Origin: Candolleomyces eurysporus
Lineage: Eukaryota > Basidiomycota > Agaricomycetes > Agaricales > Psathyrellaceae
Direction of reading: 5' to 3'
DNA length: 42,574 bases
Assembly (NCBI GenBank): GCA_027579435.1
Contig: JANBPK010001255.1
Location: 1 to 42,574 of the forward strand
In this document: positions 31,786 to 42,574 of the stretch, piece by piece
How the letters are laid out: every line of letters starts with the position of its first letter
How positions within the stretch are numbered: position 1 is the stretch's first letter
Notes under the pieces: generated by a model
Seen by the model: the letters and a program-made list of their open reading frames with translations, nothing else
Told to the model about the DNA's origin: nothing
Database searches by the model: none
Translations under genes and position numbers: made by a program

Positions 31786-34700
31786 ATGAACTCCAGGGCC
31801 ACAAATGCAGCGAAGAAACCCACTACAGCTTCTCGAAGAACGAGACCGCAAGCAGCGCCAACAGACCCGGACCAGCTCGCAGATGCTTTGGCCTCGAGAC
31901 TCAAAATCGATTCGAGGGCCCCGCCGTCCAAGAAGAGCCCAAAGGAAGTGAGGACAGAATCCATGAAGTCGATAAACACTGTCATGCAGGCTCTCACCGA
32001 GCTCGGACGCACTGGCTGGAAGAAATCGGCCACAGACAACACATCTGTGTGGAGGTCACGCAACGCCGAAGCAAACGCTCTCGTGTCGACGAGTAGGGAA
32101 AATCTTGCCATTCTACGGGGCATGGATGATGCTGGAGTAGTGGAGATTGAGAGAGCTGCCCTGAGCGTTGTAGGGAAGCTGGCTGCCCTGGATATGGTGC
32201 GTACTCTCATTCTTTCTGGTTCATCGCACCCTAACCGCGATCGTTCAGCATGAAGCTGTCCGAGAGGCTCTGAAGGAACTCAGGGCCCCACTATGTAAAG
32301 CTTTGAACCTGCCTCCTCTCAAAGAATCACGTTCTAAATTCGGACTCATCACACTACCTTTGCCAAACCAACCCATTGACGACCCTGTCCATCTCACCAT
32401 GATCTCAACATATTTAATCCATGCACTTTCAATCTCATGCTTCGTACTATCTAGTGGAGAGGATATCGACGAATTTGCGGAGCTATTAAGCTCGCCCGAT
32501 GCCCTCTGGCTGAACGCCTGGTTACCGAAACTCCATCCTCTACCCCAGAAACATATCGATTCCCTGCTCACTCGAGCCTACTCGGTCATTACGAAGGCTT
32601 GCATGAATCGATCATCTTCGAAATCCAAGCCTTCACCCCGGTCTATATTCCTGTTGCGGGGATACGCCTTGCGCTGCCTGGTGTGCGCCTCGCCAGGGAC
32701 TGTTGAAACGGACTCGTTCTGGGATCAACTGATACGATTCACGGCGTCGTTTTCCAAATCATGTGCGGAATCGAACCAGGAAGAGGCAGGCACCACTCTT
32801 ATTCTGTCAACTTTCGAGGGCATCGTCCAGTGTGCAGAAGCTCGCACAGATGCCTCAAGTTTCCTTGACGGGTCCAAATTCTTGTCCTTCTGCGACTATT
32901 GGATCACCTTTGCGAAACGGGTATGTCACTTCGACCTTGCTCATTTTCTACTGCTGACAATGCTCTAGAGCGGTAACATCTGTGTGTTAGATCGCATCGG
33001 AAGCTTAATGCAGAACATACCTTCATCCTCGCATCGTAGCCCTGAGCCAATGGACTGTACGCCCGATGAACGATCGCCTCCCAAACAAGCGATGGCCAGC
33101 GAGGTTGTCCTGGAAGGTACGAAGTTGTGCGGTATCTTTGCCCAGGTCGTCGCATTAGTAGACAACGTCTCCAAGGATGGTAATAATTATCTCCCAGCCA
33201 CCGTATGGACGAAGCTGAATCCCAGTTTGTAGATGATCTTGCTCAAGCTATTCAAACTTGCAACAAGCTCATTCAAAAGTCACCGTATATTTCCAGCCTT
33301 CTTCTTGGAAGCCAACTCTCGTCAGACCTGAAGGATAATGAAGAGTTCCTTCGAGTTTCGGGGAAAGTCGATCGAGCGTTCGAACGGTTACGTCGTTCCA
33401 CACACAAGCTCGTCGACTCGCAGGAGCGCGCACCTGAGCTAAGGAAAGTCTCTTCGGATCTCCTCAAGTCTTGTGTAAATTCTCTACAGGAGCTTCTTCC
33501 ACATACCGTGCGTCTTCCTCCACTTAGTCCTCCGAGCCTTCTGACAGACGTCCTTAGACTGATGCCGACTTCCGAACTGATATCGCAACGAGGGCGCTCG
33601 ATAGTCTATTCCTCATGGGACGGACAACGCTCAACATCGCCAACCCGCAAACGTATATCCCGGCCTACGACCACCTGGAGTCTTCACTCAATATCATCGA
33701 AACGATTTCGAAAAACGGGGATGGGGGAGCCATCGACATACCCAACTATCTTCGTTGTATATCTGGAGCATTTTACAATCTCGCGGGCTCTTTGTATCAA
33801 GCAAGTCGGCATGGTGCTGCCGTACCATTCCTCAAGCAGACATGCATCATCGGATGTCGAGCTCTGGACGAGTACCAGCGGAAAGGGCCCAAGGAAAGCC
33901 CAAATTCCACTAAAGGGAAGGAGAGGGAGAAGGAATGGCTACAACTAGAGCAGCAGCTTTACCGTCGTTGGGAACTGCTAGCTGTATGTTATCTCAAAAA
34001 CGGAGACCGAAAGGTGAGTATTGCGTCCTTCTCTGTGTCTTCTTGCACCGTGATGACCTTCCAATCCTAGAATTCGTACGAGTCGTTCATCAAGTGCATT
34101 CACTCCTTTCCCTTTACCGCCTCCGGACTGGCGGGTGAGACTGATACTCAATGCCTCTCATCCATATTCGGCATAGACGCAAGCGTGGCTCTCAAACCGC
34201 TCTCGAGCCTCCTCGACAGGGTTACGTCTGTCGGGGCCTGCGAGCTCCTCCTACCTCCTGATCAAGTATCGTTATATCACACCCTTACTCCGCCAACTAG
34301 CAAGCAGGATTTGCGTGTTGTGGGTGCACTGCTGGAGTACCAATACGAATCACTCTTCCCACATCGATGTAAAGACGGGGCGAGGCCGGTTCTTCTTAGG
34401 CTGCTACAGGACATTATCCAGGTGTATAGCACGAAGGACGATATCAGTGGGTTCTTGATGCCCATTCGCAGAGCTCGGACTTTAGTTCGTTGCCTTGAAT
34501 TTGCGTACAGGGATGATGAGGATCCTGCGAGTGTTGTCGCACAGCTTGGGTTGGGGTCGCTGGATGGACTGGAAGTAGAAGTGTTAGCTCTTCTGAACAA
34601 ACGGGTGAGCTTCGTACTTTCTTTCCTTTTTGTGGCCATATTCTCATTTCTCATTGACATGAATGTAGGATCTGAGCCTCGACGTCGGGCTGGCCGCCTA

Positions 34701-37700
34701 CAGGCACCAATATGCCATTTCCTCCCATCTGTGGTTAGCTAATCTGGCGCACCGCCAGTCGGTCGACGACCTTCTTGGAGTGGTGTCGAAGCACGTAGAC
34801 GAAGCCAACGTCCTGCTTGACGGACTGCAGGCTGAGGTGACCAGCAGAGCTCCCAAGACCCACAACCGGAAGTCGTCATCCTCCGGGACTCCGAAAATAC
34901 AGCGGAAGGTCTCGTCCGGTGGTACTCCGAAGAAGGCCGGGACAAGGAAAGGATTGTCTCCTCGTGTTGCTAAAGTGGCCTCACCAAGGGCGACACGGAA
35001 TACCCGGCAGCGGATCCCTGCAGCCCCTAAGAAACCTGCGCCGACGAGGCGGCCACCTCCCGCGACTTCGAAGGCTAAGGCGTCTGCTGCACCCAAGATG
35101 AACGCACGCGCAGGTAGGTTCTTTGTTTGTCTATTATGTCGTTTTTGCTCATTGACTAGCAACAGGCGCAACACCACAGGCTGTTGCTTCGAACACGGTG
35201 AAGACACCCCCGAGGCCATCCATAGATTCGAAAACATCGCCCTCGGCCTTACCTTTCGATGATTTTGCCAAGTTTCATGATCTTCTGAGTATGTGGCTAT
35301 CTTTCACCTTGCGGCCGATGTATTAATTTGCTGCCAGTGCTTACAACTAGAGTCCTGGGACTGTTGTCACTTGTACTGCCTCGATTACAACTGTTGGCGT
35401 ACCTCAGGAAATTATGCCAAAGACAGCTGGGATCGTCGAGCGAAGGTAAGTATGCTCTGATAGGCACAACTCAATACTCACACTAAGTCCCGATACTTAG
35501 AATTCATTGTCTCGTCCCTTGAACTCGCCTATGAATATGCCAAACTCGGAAAGCTGAAGCGGGCTGCGTCCGTATTCAACACTGCGCTCGATATTGTTCG
35601 AAACATGGAAACGTCCCCTGAAGTGGGAGCATTCTTCCTACTACGGTTTGCAGAAACCCTAGCCTTGATGAACAATGTACCCAAGAGGTAGGCGTCGTTC
35701 CTGTTCTTCGACCCACGTTACTAATGCTGGGTATCTCTAGCTCCGCAGTATATATCGAAGCTTACGAGCACTCTGAACGGATTTTGACAGAACATAAAGG
35801 CATGAGCAGTAGCCAAAGGATCCAGTCTCGAGCTCGAAGACTCGAGTTGAGCGCGATGGCGTGTCATGTCTTCGCACTGATTCAACTTGGACGAGTAAGT
35901 CAGACTTATTGCTCCTCTCCCCGTTTCGTCCGTTAATATAACGCGTATAGGATGACGGAACACTAGCTCTGACTTCTCTACTTCAATCACACCGGCTATG
36001 GACCCGTGCCATTGATACCATGTCGCGGCTTTCCCGGTCGAGTTCGAAAGCTGCGCCAGATACCTCAAACCAGAATCCATTCGACTCGTCGAACGCTGAA
36101 GACGCTTCTTCCTCTGCTACCCCTGCAGATGCTACTCCACAGCCTCAGGCTAAAATCCGAGCCCCATCCAGATCTTCCACGGAATTGCAGTGGCGGCTCG
36201 TGGAGGGTTTGATTGGCGTTCTTTTCACGTTGGCAGAAACCTACTTAACCCGTGGGTCGCCAAGAGAGGCAGAGTACTTCCTCAAACAAGTCCAGACTCT
36301 CGGCGAATCAACCCAACTACCGATAATTGAGAGTCGAGCTCTCACTAGGATGGTGGAGGTTCAGCTTGGTTTGGGCCATTTGGAGGACGCTGTGACGTTG
36401 TTGGAGGAGGCTGCGTCCAAGCTGGGGGAATGGACCGCTCTGGACAACGTAGATTTGCAGCGACTGTTATCGAGGTATAATGAGAGGGCTGAGGATCTCG
36501 AGGCTGCAACAGACCTTGCAATCAAAGCCCTAGAAACTCTGCACGAGCTGAACGGGGAGTTCCAGAGGTTTGACGGACACGTTTTGGGGTGTGTTCGATG
36601 TTCTTTCCCAGCTTCACGTTCTCTTGAGGCTGAACATGTTCTTTGCAGGATGAGACGGTCGCTGGAGCCTCAGGATGCGGCTGGAGAAATCATCGCACCA
36701 GAATTGCTGGCTACTGTGCTTTCACGATACAGTGTGTACTTGATATCTGTTTCGTGGGATCGTGGCTGACTATGGGATAGTCTGGCTGCTCCGTGGAAGT
36801 GGCGACCAGGACTTCGATGCGTTAATTAGCAAGTTGGGTTCTCTTCCACCCACTGCCCGGGTCAAGGTAGAGTCAACTCATTCAATACTGAGTCGGTGGT
36901 TAACAAAATATGTTTAGGTCGAGCGGAACTCCCTTATGGCAAACCTTACTTTGTATAACGTGCACCAACGATTCCAGAGCGACATGTTCTTGAACTCTTT
37001 GACCGAGTCCAGTACGTTGCACGATCGCTCTTACCCGAGTGTTGGCTCATCTAATATCTATAGCAATTGCCATTCCCATGGGGATGTCAAGCAAAACCAC
37101 AATCCAGCGCATGCTTCCTATAAATGACGTTCTCAATGCACTAGATTCAGCTGAGAAATACTTTCAAGAGAGCATCGCTCTCACTGGGAAGTCGGGAGAT
37201 GTTCTTCAACTGCGAAATGCCGCTGTCTCTCTCACCCTCGTGAAGGCATTCCAGACGTCGCTTGGTCGCCTAGAGGATCACAACGCTGTCTATGCGTCTT
37301 CGCTTCTCGGTACGTCGACTCTACTTTCGATTGAATTGGGCTGTAATATTCGTATACCAGATGCTTCTTCTGCGACTACCCTTCGGAGGGAGATGCTTGA
37401 CGCTATCCAGCAAAAGCTATCATCGTTGCACCCTGCTGACGATTTTGAATGGCCGCTGATGTCTTCGGAGGGTATACCCAAGCCTCGGCCCTCGAAAGGC
37501 GCTTCTAAGAGACCCAGCTTGCTACTCAGCGCATCGGAAGACGACATGGATGTCGACGGAGGGGATCAGAATGAGGGGTCGCTCAAGGAATACTGGAAGT
37601 CAGTGCAAAGCAGATATCAGACAAAGCTTCTGGACCCCGAGTCTCTGTGTTCACCTCGAACCAAGAACCTTCCATCGAACTGGACAATCATCCATGTTCA

Positions 37701-39417
37701 TCTGGCTGAAGACAAGTCGACACTGTTAGTCTCCCGCCAGGAGTGCGGAGAGTCGGCTGGGAATCCGTTGCTGTTCTGTGTGCCCTTGAAAGGACGGAGG
37801 GACAATGGCACTGGGGATGAAGAAGAACACCTCTCTTTTGAAGACGCTGTGGCTGAATTCACTGAGATCATTCGGCTGAGCAACGAAGGGACCAAGGCGG
37901 CGGTGCATGTGAACAAGGACGATGAGGAGGCAAGGTCGAACTGGTGGAAGCAGCGGAGCGCTTTGGATATGCGGCTGAAGGAGTTATTGGAGAATATCGA
38001 GTTCTGTTGGCTCGGTGCTTTCAAAGTGAGTCGGCTAATCCATCTAGAGGGAGAAAGTTCCCGAATCTGATGTGCTTTCTCTATCTAGACGATCCTGGGT
38101 CAGCGTTCGAACCTGACTTCCGAGCAAATGGAGGAGCTGCGAGCTGGTTTCGAAAAGGTGTTCCAACGGAGTCTACAAGTCAAGGACAAGAAACCAAAGC
38201 CTCGAGGGGGGCATAAGAAAGCGGGATCGCAATCTCAAGCTCCGAGTCAAGTGTACCTGGACGACGCCATGCTTCGCTGTTTCTCAACGTTATCTCCCAA
38301 ATGCCGTGAAGAAGAGTTGGAGGATCTGCTTTACTTCATTCTCGACCTGTACCAATTTCACGGGGTGCCCGTCGTCACTGCCGAAGTGGACGCGATGCAG
38401 ACGGTTCTGGACTTGCGAACCGTCCTTGAGGAACATAATGGCCGCCTGTTGAAAGCGAAGAAAGAGAAAGAGAAGCGGCAGCGGCTTGGGCACCGCTCGG
38501 CTCCTGTCGAATCGGGGGATGAAGAACACGTATTCCTCGTGCTTGACAAAAATGTTCAGGGACTGCCTTGGGAGAGTCTGCCAATCCTAAGAGGGAGGAG
38601 TGTCAGTAGGATTCCGTGTATCGACTTCCTTCACGACCGGATTGCGTTTGCTGCGCTCAAGCGACAGCAACTCTCGCTCGAAGGAAAGGGGAAGGGGAAG
38701 GAAGAGGATGGGACGGCTATCGTGAATCCGCGTAATGGATACTACATCCTGAACCCCAGCGGCGATTTGACCAAAACTGAGGGTCGGTTCCAGGGATGGG
38801 TTGATGACATGAGGAAATTAGGATGGGATGGTGTTGCTGGTAAACCGGTTACCGAGCAACAGTTCTCTCAAGCTTTGAAAGAGAGGGACCTTGTAGTGTG
38901 CGTTGCTGGATTCTTTATGCCATTTCGTTTCAACTTCGCTGAATGTTGNTTTTTTTCCAGTTATTTCGGGCATGGAGGTGGAGAGCAGTACATAAGGTCA
39001 AACCGTATCAAAGGCTTGCCAACCTGTGCTGCGACTATGCTTTGGGGATGTTCTTCTGGTAACCTCAAGGATATGGGAGATTTCGATCGGACAGGAACGC
39101 CATATAACTACATGCTTGGTGGCTGGTACGTCTCCCTCCTTCTGCTGTCGCTTCTTCATGACTTATTCTATATTGCTTTTAGTCCAACTCTGATTGCGAA
39201 CCTGTGGGATGTCACGGATAGAGATATTGACAAGTTCTCAATGTCGGTTTTCGACAAGATTGGTTTGAACGGGAGCCTCGTCAATCGTTCTACAGCTAAC
39301 AAAGGTTCAACGTCGGTGTCGATCTTGGCTGCTGTTGCTCGCTCAAGAGATGTTTGCAAGTTGAAGTACTTGACTGGCGCAGCTCCTGTGGTATACGGAA
39401 TTCCGTTCCATCTGTAG
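31786..39417 (+). CDS. Separase (caspase-like cysteine protease, family C50)
   Basis: The protease that cuts cohesin at anaphase onset, kept inactive by securin until then. Nineteen exons close at 2,209 aa: 31786-32196, 32249-32920, 32969-33126, 33198-33507, 33558-34013, 34071-34604, 34669-35113, 35166-35288, 35338-35445, 35501-35687, 35741-35894, 35951-36588, 36649-36731, 36781-36866, 36918-37011, 37064-38025, 38089-38897, 38961-39125, 39183-39417. The length fits large separases (human about 2,120). The N-terminal two thirds is helical-repeat-like with disordered linkers (34840-35230). The C-terminal catalytic region has LDKNVQGLPWESLPILRGR, GYYILNPSGDL, the His motif YFGHGGGEQY (about residue 2081) and the Cys motif MLWGCSSGNL (about 2107), then NLWDVTDRDID. 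The third-exon donor is uncertain. The N at 38949 lies in an intron. Confidence 0.92.
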
Positions 39418-39751
39418 ATAGCGATTGTGTTGTCCGTTCAGAACCTGAATAATAAAGATTCATATTGTGAAAGTATATGAGAAAGGCAAAAGTTTGAGTT
39501 CAGAGGCAGAGGCAGAGGCTGTTCCCAGTAGATCCGAAGTTTGCGCTTACAAGATGTCGGCTTGCATCGACCAGAAGTTTCCGTGCCAGGACGCAAGGAG
39601 TCCCTGGAATAAGTATTTGCGAGTTCAGAAAGAGCATCGTGGCAGTACCGTTTTGGTTTAGACTTCCATGGTACAGCATACGGCGTAGAGGGTCTATGAA
39701 ATAGGTGAAAGAAGGTAGTATGGCGCTCCTGAAGGTATTGTAGATCCACCA
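39418..39751. other. Region between separase and the carrier pseudogene
   Basis: No gene. On the minus strand, weak carrier-like sequence (WWIYNTFR) continues past the premature stop of the pseudogene to about 39730. Confidence 0.5.
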
Positions 39752-40119
39752 TTAGAAGCCAGTCAAAGTACCTATTCAGAACCAGTTAGCTATCTTATGC
39801 AACGGAAGAGAGAGAAATAGAACGCACCAATCATGATGACACGAGTCCCGAAACCCTTGGTAGCGAGGGTGACAACACCAGTCTCGCCAGCAATCTCTCC
39901 AACCGACTTGCCCTTGTTCTCGGCCTTGCCAAGGAGTGAAACGAGCGAGTCAGCGGGGCGGGAGCCGATGGCACAAACAACACCAGCGAAATAACCCGAG
40001 GCGAAGGCGACACCGAGCTGAGTACCCTTGCTGTAAGTCTCCTTGGGCTTGGTGAAGACGTGAGTGTAGAAGAGCTGCACGATCTTCTCAAAGAAGAACT
40101 TGGCCATGGTGTAGGGGAT
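39728..40119 (-). pseudogene. Truncated mitochondrial phosphate carrier fragment
   Basis: The minus strand encodes the C-terminal third of a mitochondrial phosphate carrier (MIR1/PiC type, inner-membrane Pi/H+ symporter). Exon 40119-39828 begins after a proper acceptor (TATAG) and reads IPYTMAKFFFEKIVQLFY, later GVVCAIGSRPADSLVSLLGK with the carrier signature P-x-D, and GFGTRVIMIG. After an intron (39827-39772) it continues GTLTGF, then a TAA stop (39754-39752), then WWIYNTFR. Carriers have Gln at that stop (TGxQWWIY), so one C-to-T change explains it. No earlier exons or start region were found upstream to 40800. The open frame from the ATG at 40107 alone would lack two carrier repeats, so I call it a pseudogene fragment that kept its intron. 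Confidence 0.8.
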
Positions 40120-41233
40120 CTATAAGTAGGAATAGTATGTTATCCGTTGTACGGAGGTCTGTTCGGTCCTTCGTCGAGGATGTAAAAGAAGTGTCGATCT
40201 CGATTTTAGATCTGAGCATGTTGAAGTCTTAGCCTTTGTCTGTGGCCTGAATTCGAGGGATACCTACATGGCTGCGCAGATGACCTCCAGAAGAAGAGAT
40301 GCCTGGGTCTCCCTCAAACCGTGTCCCTCGGGTCGGTGTAGAGATGTAGTAGCGCAACATCGGCCTGCTTTGAGGCAAACGGTGTATTCTTCTTTGGATG
40401 GTTCTGTCGCAACGGGAATTTAATGCACTTTGAAATCTTCCAGCGCACAACAAAGCAGTTCGGAGGTCGTCACTTCGAGTTGGTCGATGGAATGCGCAAG
40501 TGAAAGATGTCCCTGTGTTGCGTGCTGCGTCATGATCACAAAGTTGACATCGCAATTGTCTTGAGGATTCCAAACTTCATCAAGGATCCGGTCTTGAGAA
40601 GCTCGGTATTTCAACTTTCGAGATGACGCAGTGGGATGGTGGTGATCGCGCTTGCCAAGATCACGGAATGTGGGTTGCCTCCCGAAGCCGAAGAACCCAT
40701 CTCTCCCTTTCTTTCTCAATAACATCCGCCGCCAGCTTTCTTTCTTAGATACGCCCGTATTACCCTCAAAACGGTTCGCGCTCAAGGCTCAAGTCTGTTT
40801 GTTTGGCTCATGAACGTATCCTGCTTACACCGGGTGGTTTGTGCGTTATCAAAGAAAGGGGAAAGGGTTTATGAGTCGAATAGCTGGGTCGGCGGCCGAT
40901 AGAGGCTGGAGGCATCTTTTTTTGGTGAACGAGGATATGAAAAAACCAAGTACGTCCGCGACTCCACTCCGCGTTGACTCTCAATTCCTGAGTTTGTTTT
41001 CTTCTAGGGATGCAATTGCTCTGGTCTACCCGAAATAGTTCGACAGTATATTTATATTTCAAGGTTTGCATCGGTTGAGCTCACAAGACAGATTTTCGTG
41101 TGTTCACTGTCATTCCTCTCTGGCCCGACAGGGTTCTGAACGAGTCGCAACAGGGATAGCTCGCGCAACTCTCCACCACCCCAAGCCCATTTTCAATGGT
41201 TTCGTAACCCGACTCGACCACGCTGTAGGGAGC
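40120..41233. other. Gene-poor stretch
   Basis: About 1.1 kb with normal CpG content. Minus-strand frames (for example 40420-40785) lack a proper start and any motif I recognise. No exons of the phosphate carrier were found here. Confidence 0.45.
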
Positions 41234-41740
41234 ATGGTCCAAAATATCTTTTCTCGATTACCTAAATTCCAAGGCGGGCGAGTCGTCCCTTGCACGACCA
41301 ACGGGATTTCCTACTCTTCCGGCATCGGTGGGTCCAGTCGCGCCTTCAAACTGGAGTACTTCTGACAGTCTGGTACAGTTATGCATCCCGGTCCCCGGAG
41401 AAAGTTACCCTACAGGAATTAGGCTTCTTTTACCCTCAAGCTTTGGTCGTTGAAAGGAGCATCGCTGCTGAACGCATCCTTGGAGAGAGCCCAGCTCCAC
41501 AGACGGTCGAGGAAGACAGCGACAAAGCTGATTCAGTTCGAGAACTAGGAGGTCGGGTTGAGGAGAAGGAGAATCTATGCCTCCAAGCAAGACAAATTCT
41601 TGTAGCAACAGAAGGTACGCTACGAAGGGGTCCTTCCTCTCCTACCTCGATTGTTATTTTTTCTCCCGATAGCCGGAATTGGAGACTACAAGACGAACTT
41701 TCAATCGACAGCGATTCAGGCCACACGGTCCAACCCCTAG
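41234..41740 (+). CDS. Small hypothetical protein
   Basis: A tentative three-exon model (41234-41327, 41369-41614, 41673-41740) closes in frame at 135 aa. The central exon reads like real protein: YASRSPEKVTLQELGFFYPQ, then ERSIAAERILGE and an acidic, charged helix-like segment. I do not recognise the family. The first intron is only 41 nt, which is short for this window, and the start codon could be elsewhere. Confidence 0.4.
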
Positions 41741-42574
41741 AAGCAAAAGGATTCAAGAGAAGATGGAATATTCCATTTACGCACCAGAGTGTTACTCCCA
41801 CGAGTGTGGTATCTCGAGTCCGACGCTGCAATACTATCCAACCCTCCAGAAGTTTACTCGGCAGGTCCACGGCGTTGGTAAGCCTTGCCAGCACTTCGAA
41901 GACGGTATCGCAAGCTGTCTACCAAGAGCGATGCTCGAAGGCAAGACATGTCCGATGAATCCAGCAGAACGGCTTCAATCATGCACCGGCGCTTAGCTGT
42001 GCTAAAAGCGGGGACCATCGCTGCTCTGTTTTGGAGATTGGCCTTATGGTTCTCGCGCTCGACTCGCGCCTAGCCTCAATTTTTGCTTTGTGGTTTGCGA
42101 ACGATAGCAACAAACGGATCCAAGAGGACGGCTCAATTGAGAAGACACAATCCCCACTCCGATGCTACAGTTTCATTGCTGAAGGACTCCATGCGTCCTG
42201 CCTATTCCAATAAGGATCTTTGACCACCCCCCGACCAGCTCTTCTTGGGATGCGGTCGCTCAACAGACACACTCACCGCCTTGATACCGTGTCAAGAACA
42301 CAACATTCGCGAACAGTGAGCGGACACGTAATGCACGGTATTGACACTCCAGGGGCTTACTGCGTACTCGTTCGTTATTCCCCGCCAGTCCTAGACGTGA
42401 ACAAGGCGGACTGGGCCTAGCGGGAACAAACACCTATTTGTGGGAAGGAGTTCCCAGGAGATTCACAGCAAGGGCACAGCAGTTTGGCTTGACGCAGTCG
42501 AAGCCTGTCTTTCCCCGTCATCTCTTCACTGTGACCGCCCACCCACCTACCATCTGTCTGGTGCTCGAGTCTCT
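41741..42574. other. Right end of window, no gene supported
   Basis: Open frames up to 66 codons on the plus strand (for example 42220-42420) show no motif. A gene could begin beyond the window. Confidence 0.4.

Noticed and set aside
40420..40785. Minus-strand 121-codon frame
   Set aside because: No ATG at its start, no motif, and composition not clearly coding.
42220..42420. 66-codon frame near the right end
   Set aside because: No motif, no splice partners, and window edge prevents judgement.

Overview
This window looks like a nuclear contig of a basidiomycete fungus, most likely a mushroom-forming Agaricomycete. The genes are dense, carry many introns of about 45-65 nt with GT/AG ends, and encode eukaryotic proteins (GPI-GlcNAc transferase subunit, Rho GTPase, exosome subunit, separase, p47-type UBX protein). 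The species cannot be told from the sequence alone.

The window has two halves of opposite character. Positions 1 to about 14,440 are a repeat graveyard with almost no CpG: there is a single CpG in the first 2,548 bases, against TpG/CpA-rich sequence. Inside it I can recognise a dead LINE-type reverse transcriptase, three tRNA-derived SINE-like heads (one family in two copies), two solo LTRs of one family inserted at different sites into two copies of an older repeat, and unrecognised coding remnants. No intact gene was found there. The pattern fits cytosine-methylation-driven C-to-T decay at CpG. The younger solo LTR still has 14 CpGs, the older one only 1.

Positions 14,445 to about 41,740 are a normal gene-rich segment. 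In order: GPI1/PIG-Q (-), Rho-family GTPase (+), FAD-dependent oxidoreductase (-), a Ser/Pro-rich orphan (-), short-chain dehydrogenase (-), exosome subunit RRP42 (-), Xaa-Pro aminopeptidase/prolidase (+), a Pro-rich orphan (+), GNAT acetyltransferase (+), p47/Shp1-like SEP-UBX protein (+), separase (+), a truncated mitochondrial phosphate-carrier pseudogene (-), and a weak small orphan gene (+). Most gene models were checked by summing exon lengths: they close in frame with conserved motifs across each junction. No metabolic cluster is apparent; these are mostly single housekeeping genes, two pairs of which share very short divergent promoters (GPI1/Rho 72 bp, RRP42/prolidase 115 bp).

The most interesting points are: the CpG-erasure front that runs into the 3' half of the still-open GPI1 gene; the two solo LTRs that work as an internal clock for that decay; the phosphate-carrier fragment with intact splice sites but a premature stop; a 15-nt microexon in the FAD-binding region of the oxidoreductase; and the observation that every N inside a coding exon behaves as one extra base, so several frames appear broken only because of sequence quality. 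I did not find a convincing new multi-gene system.
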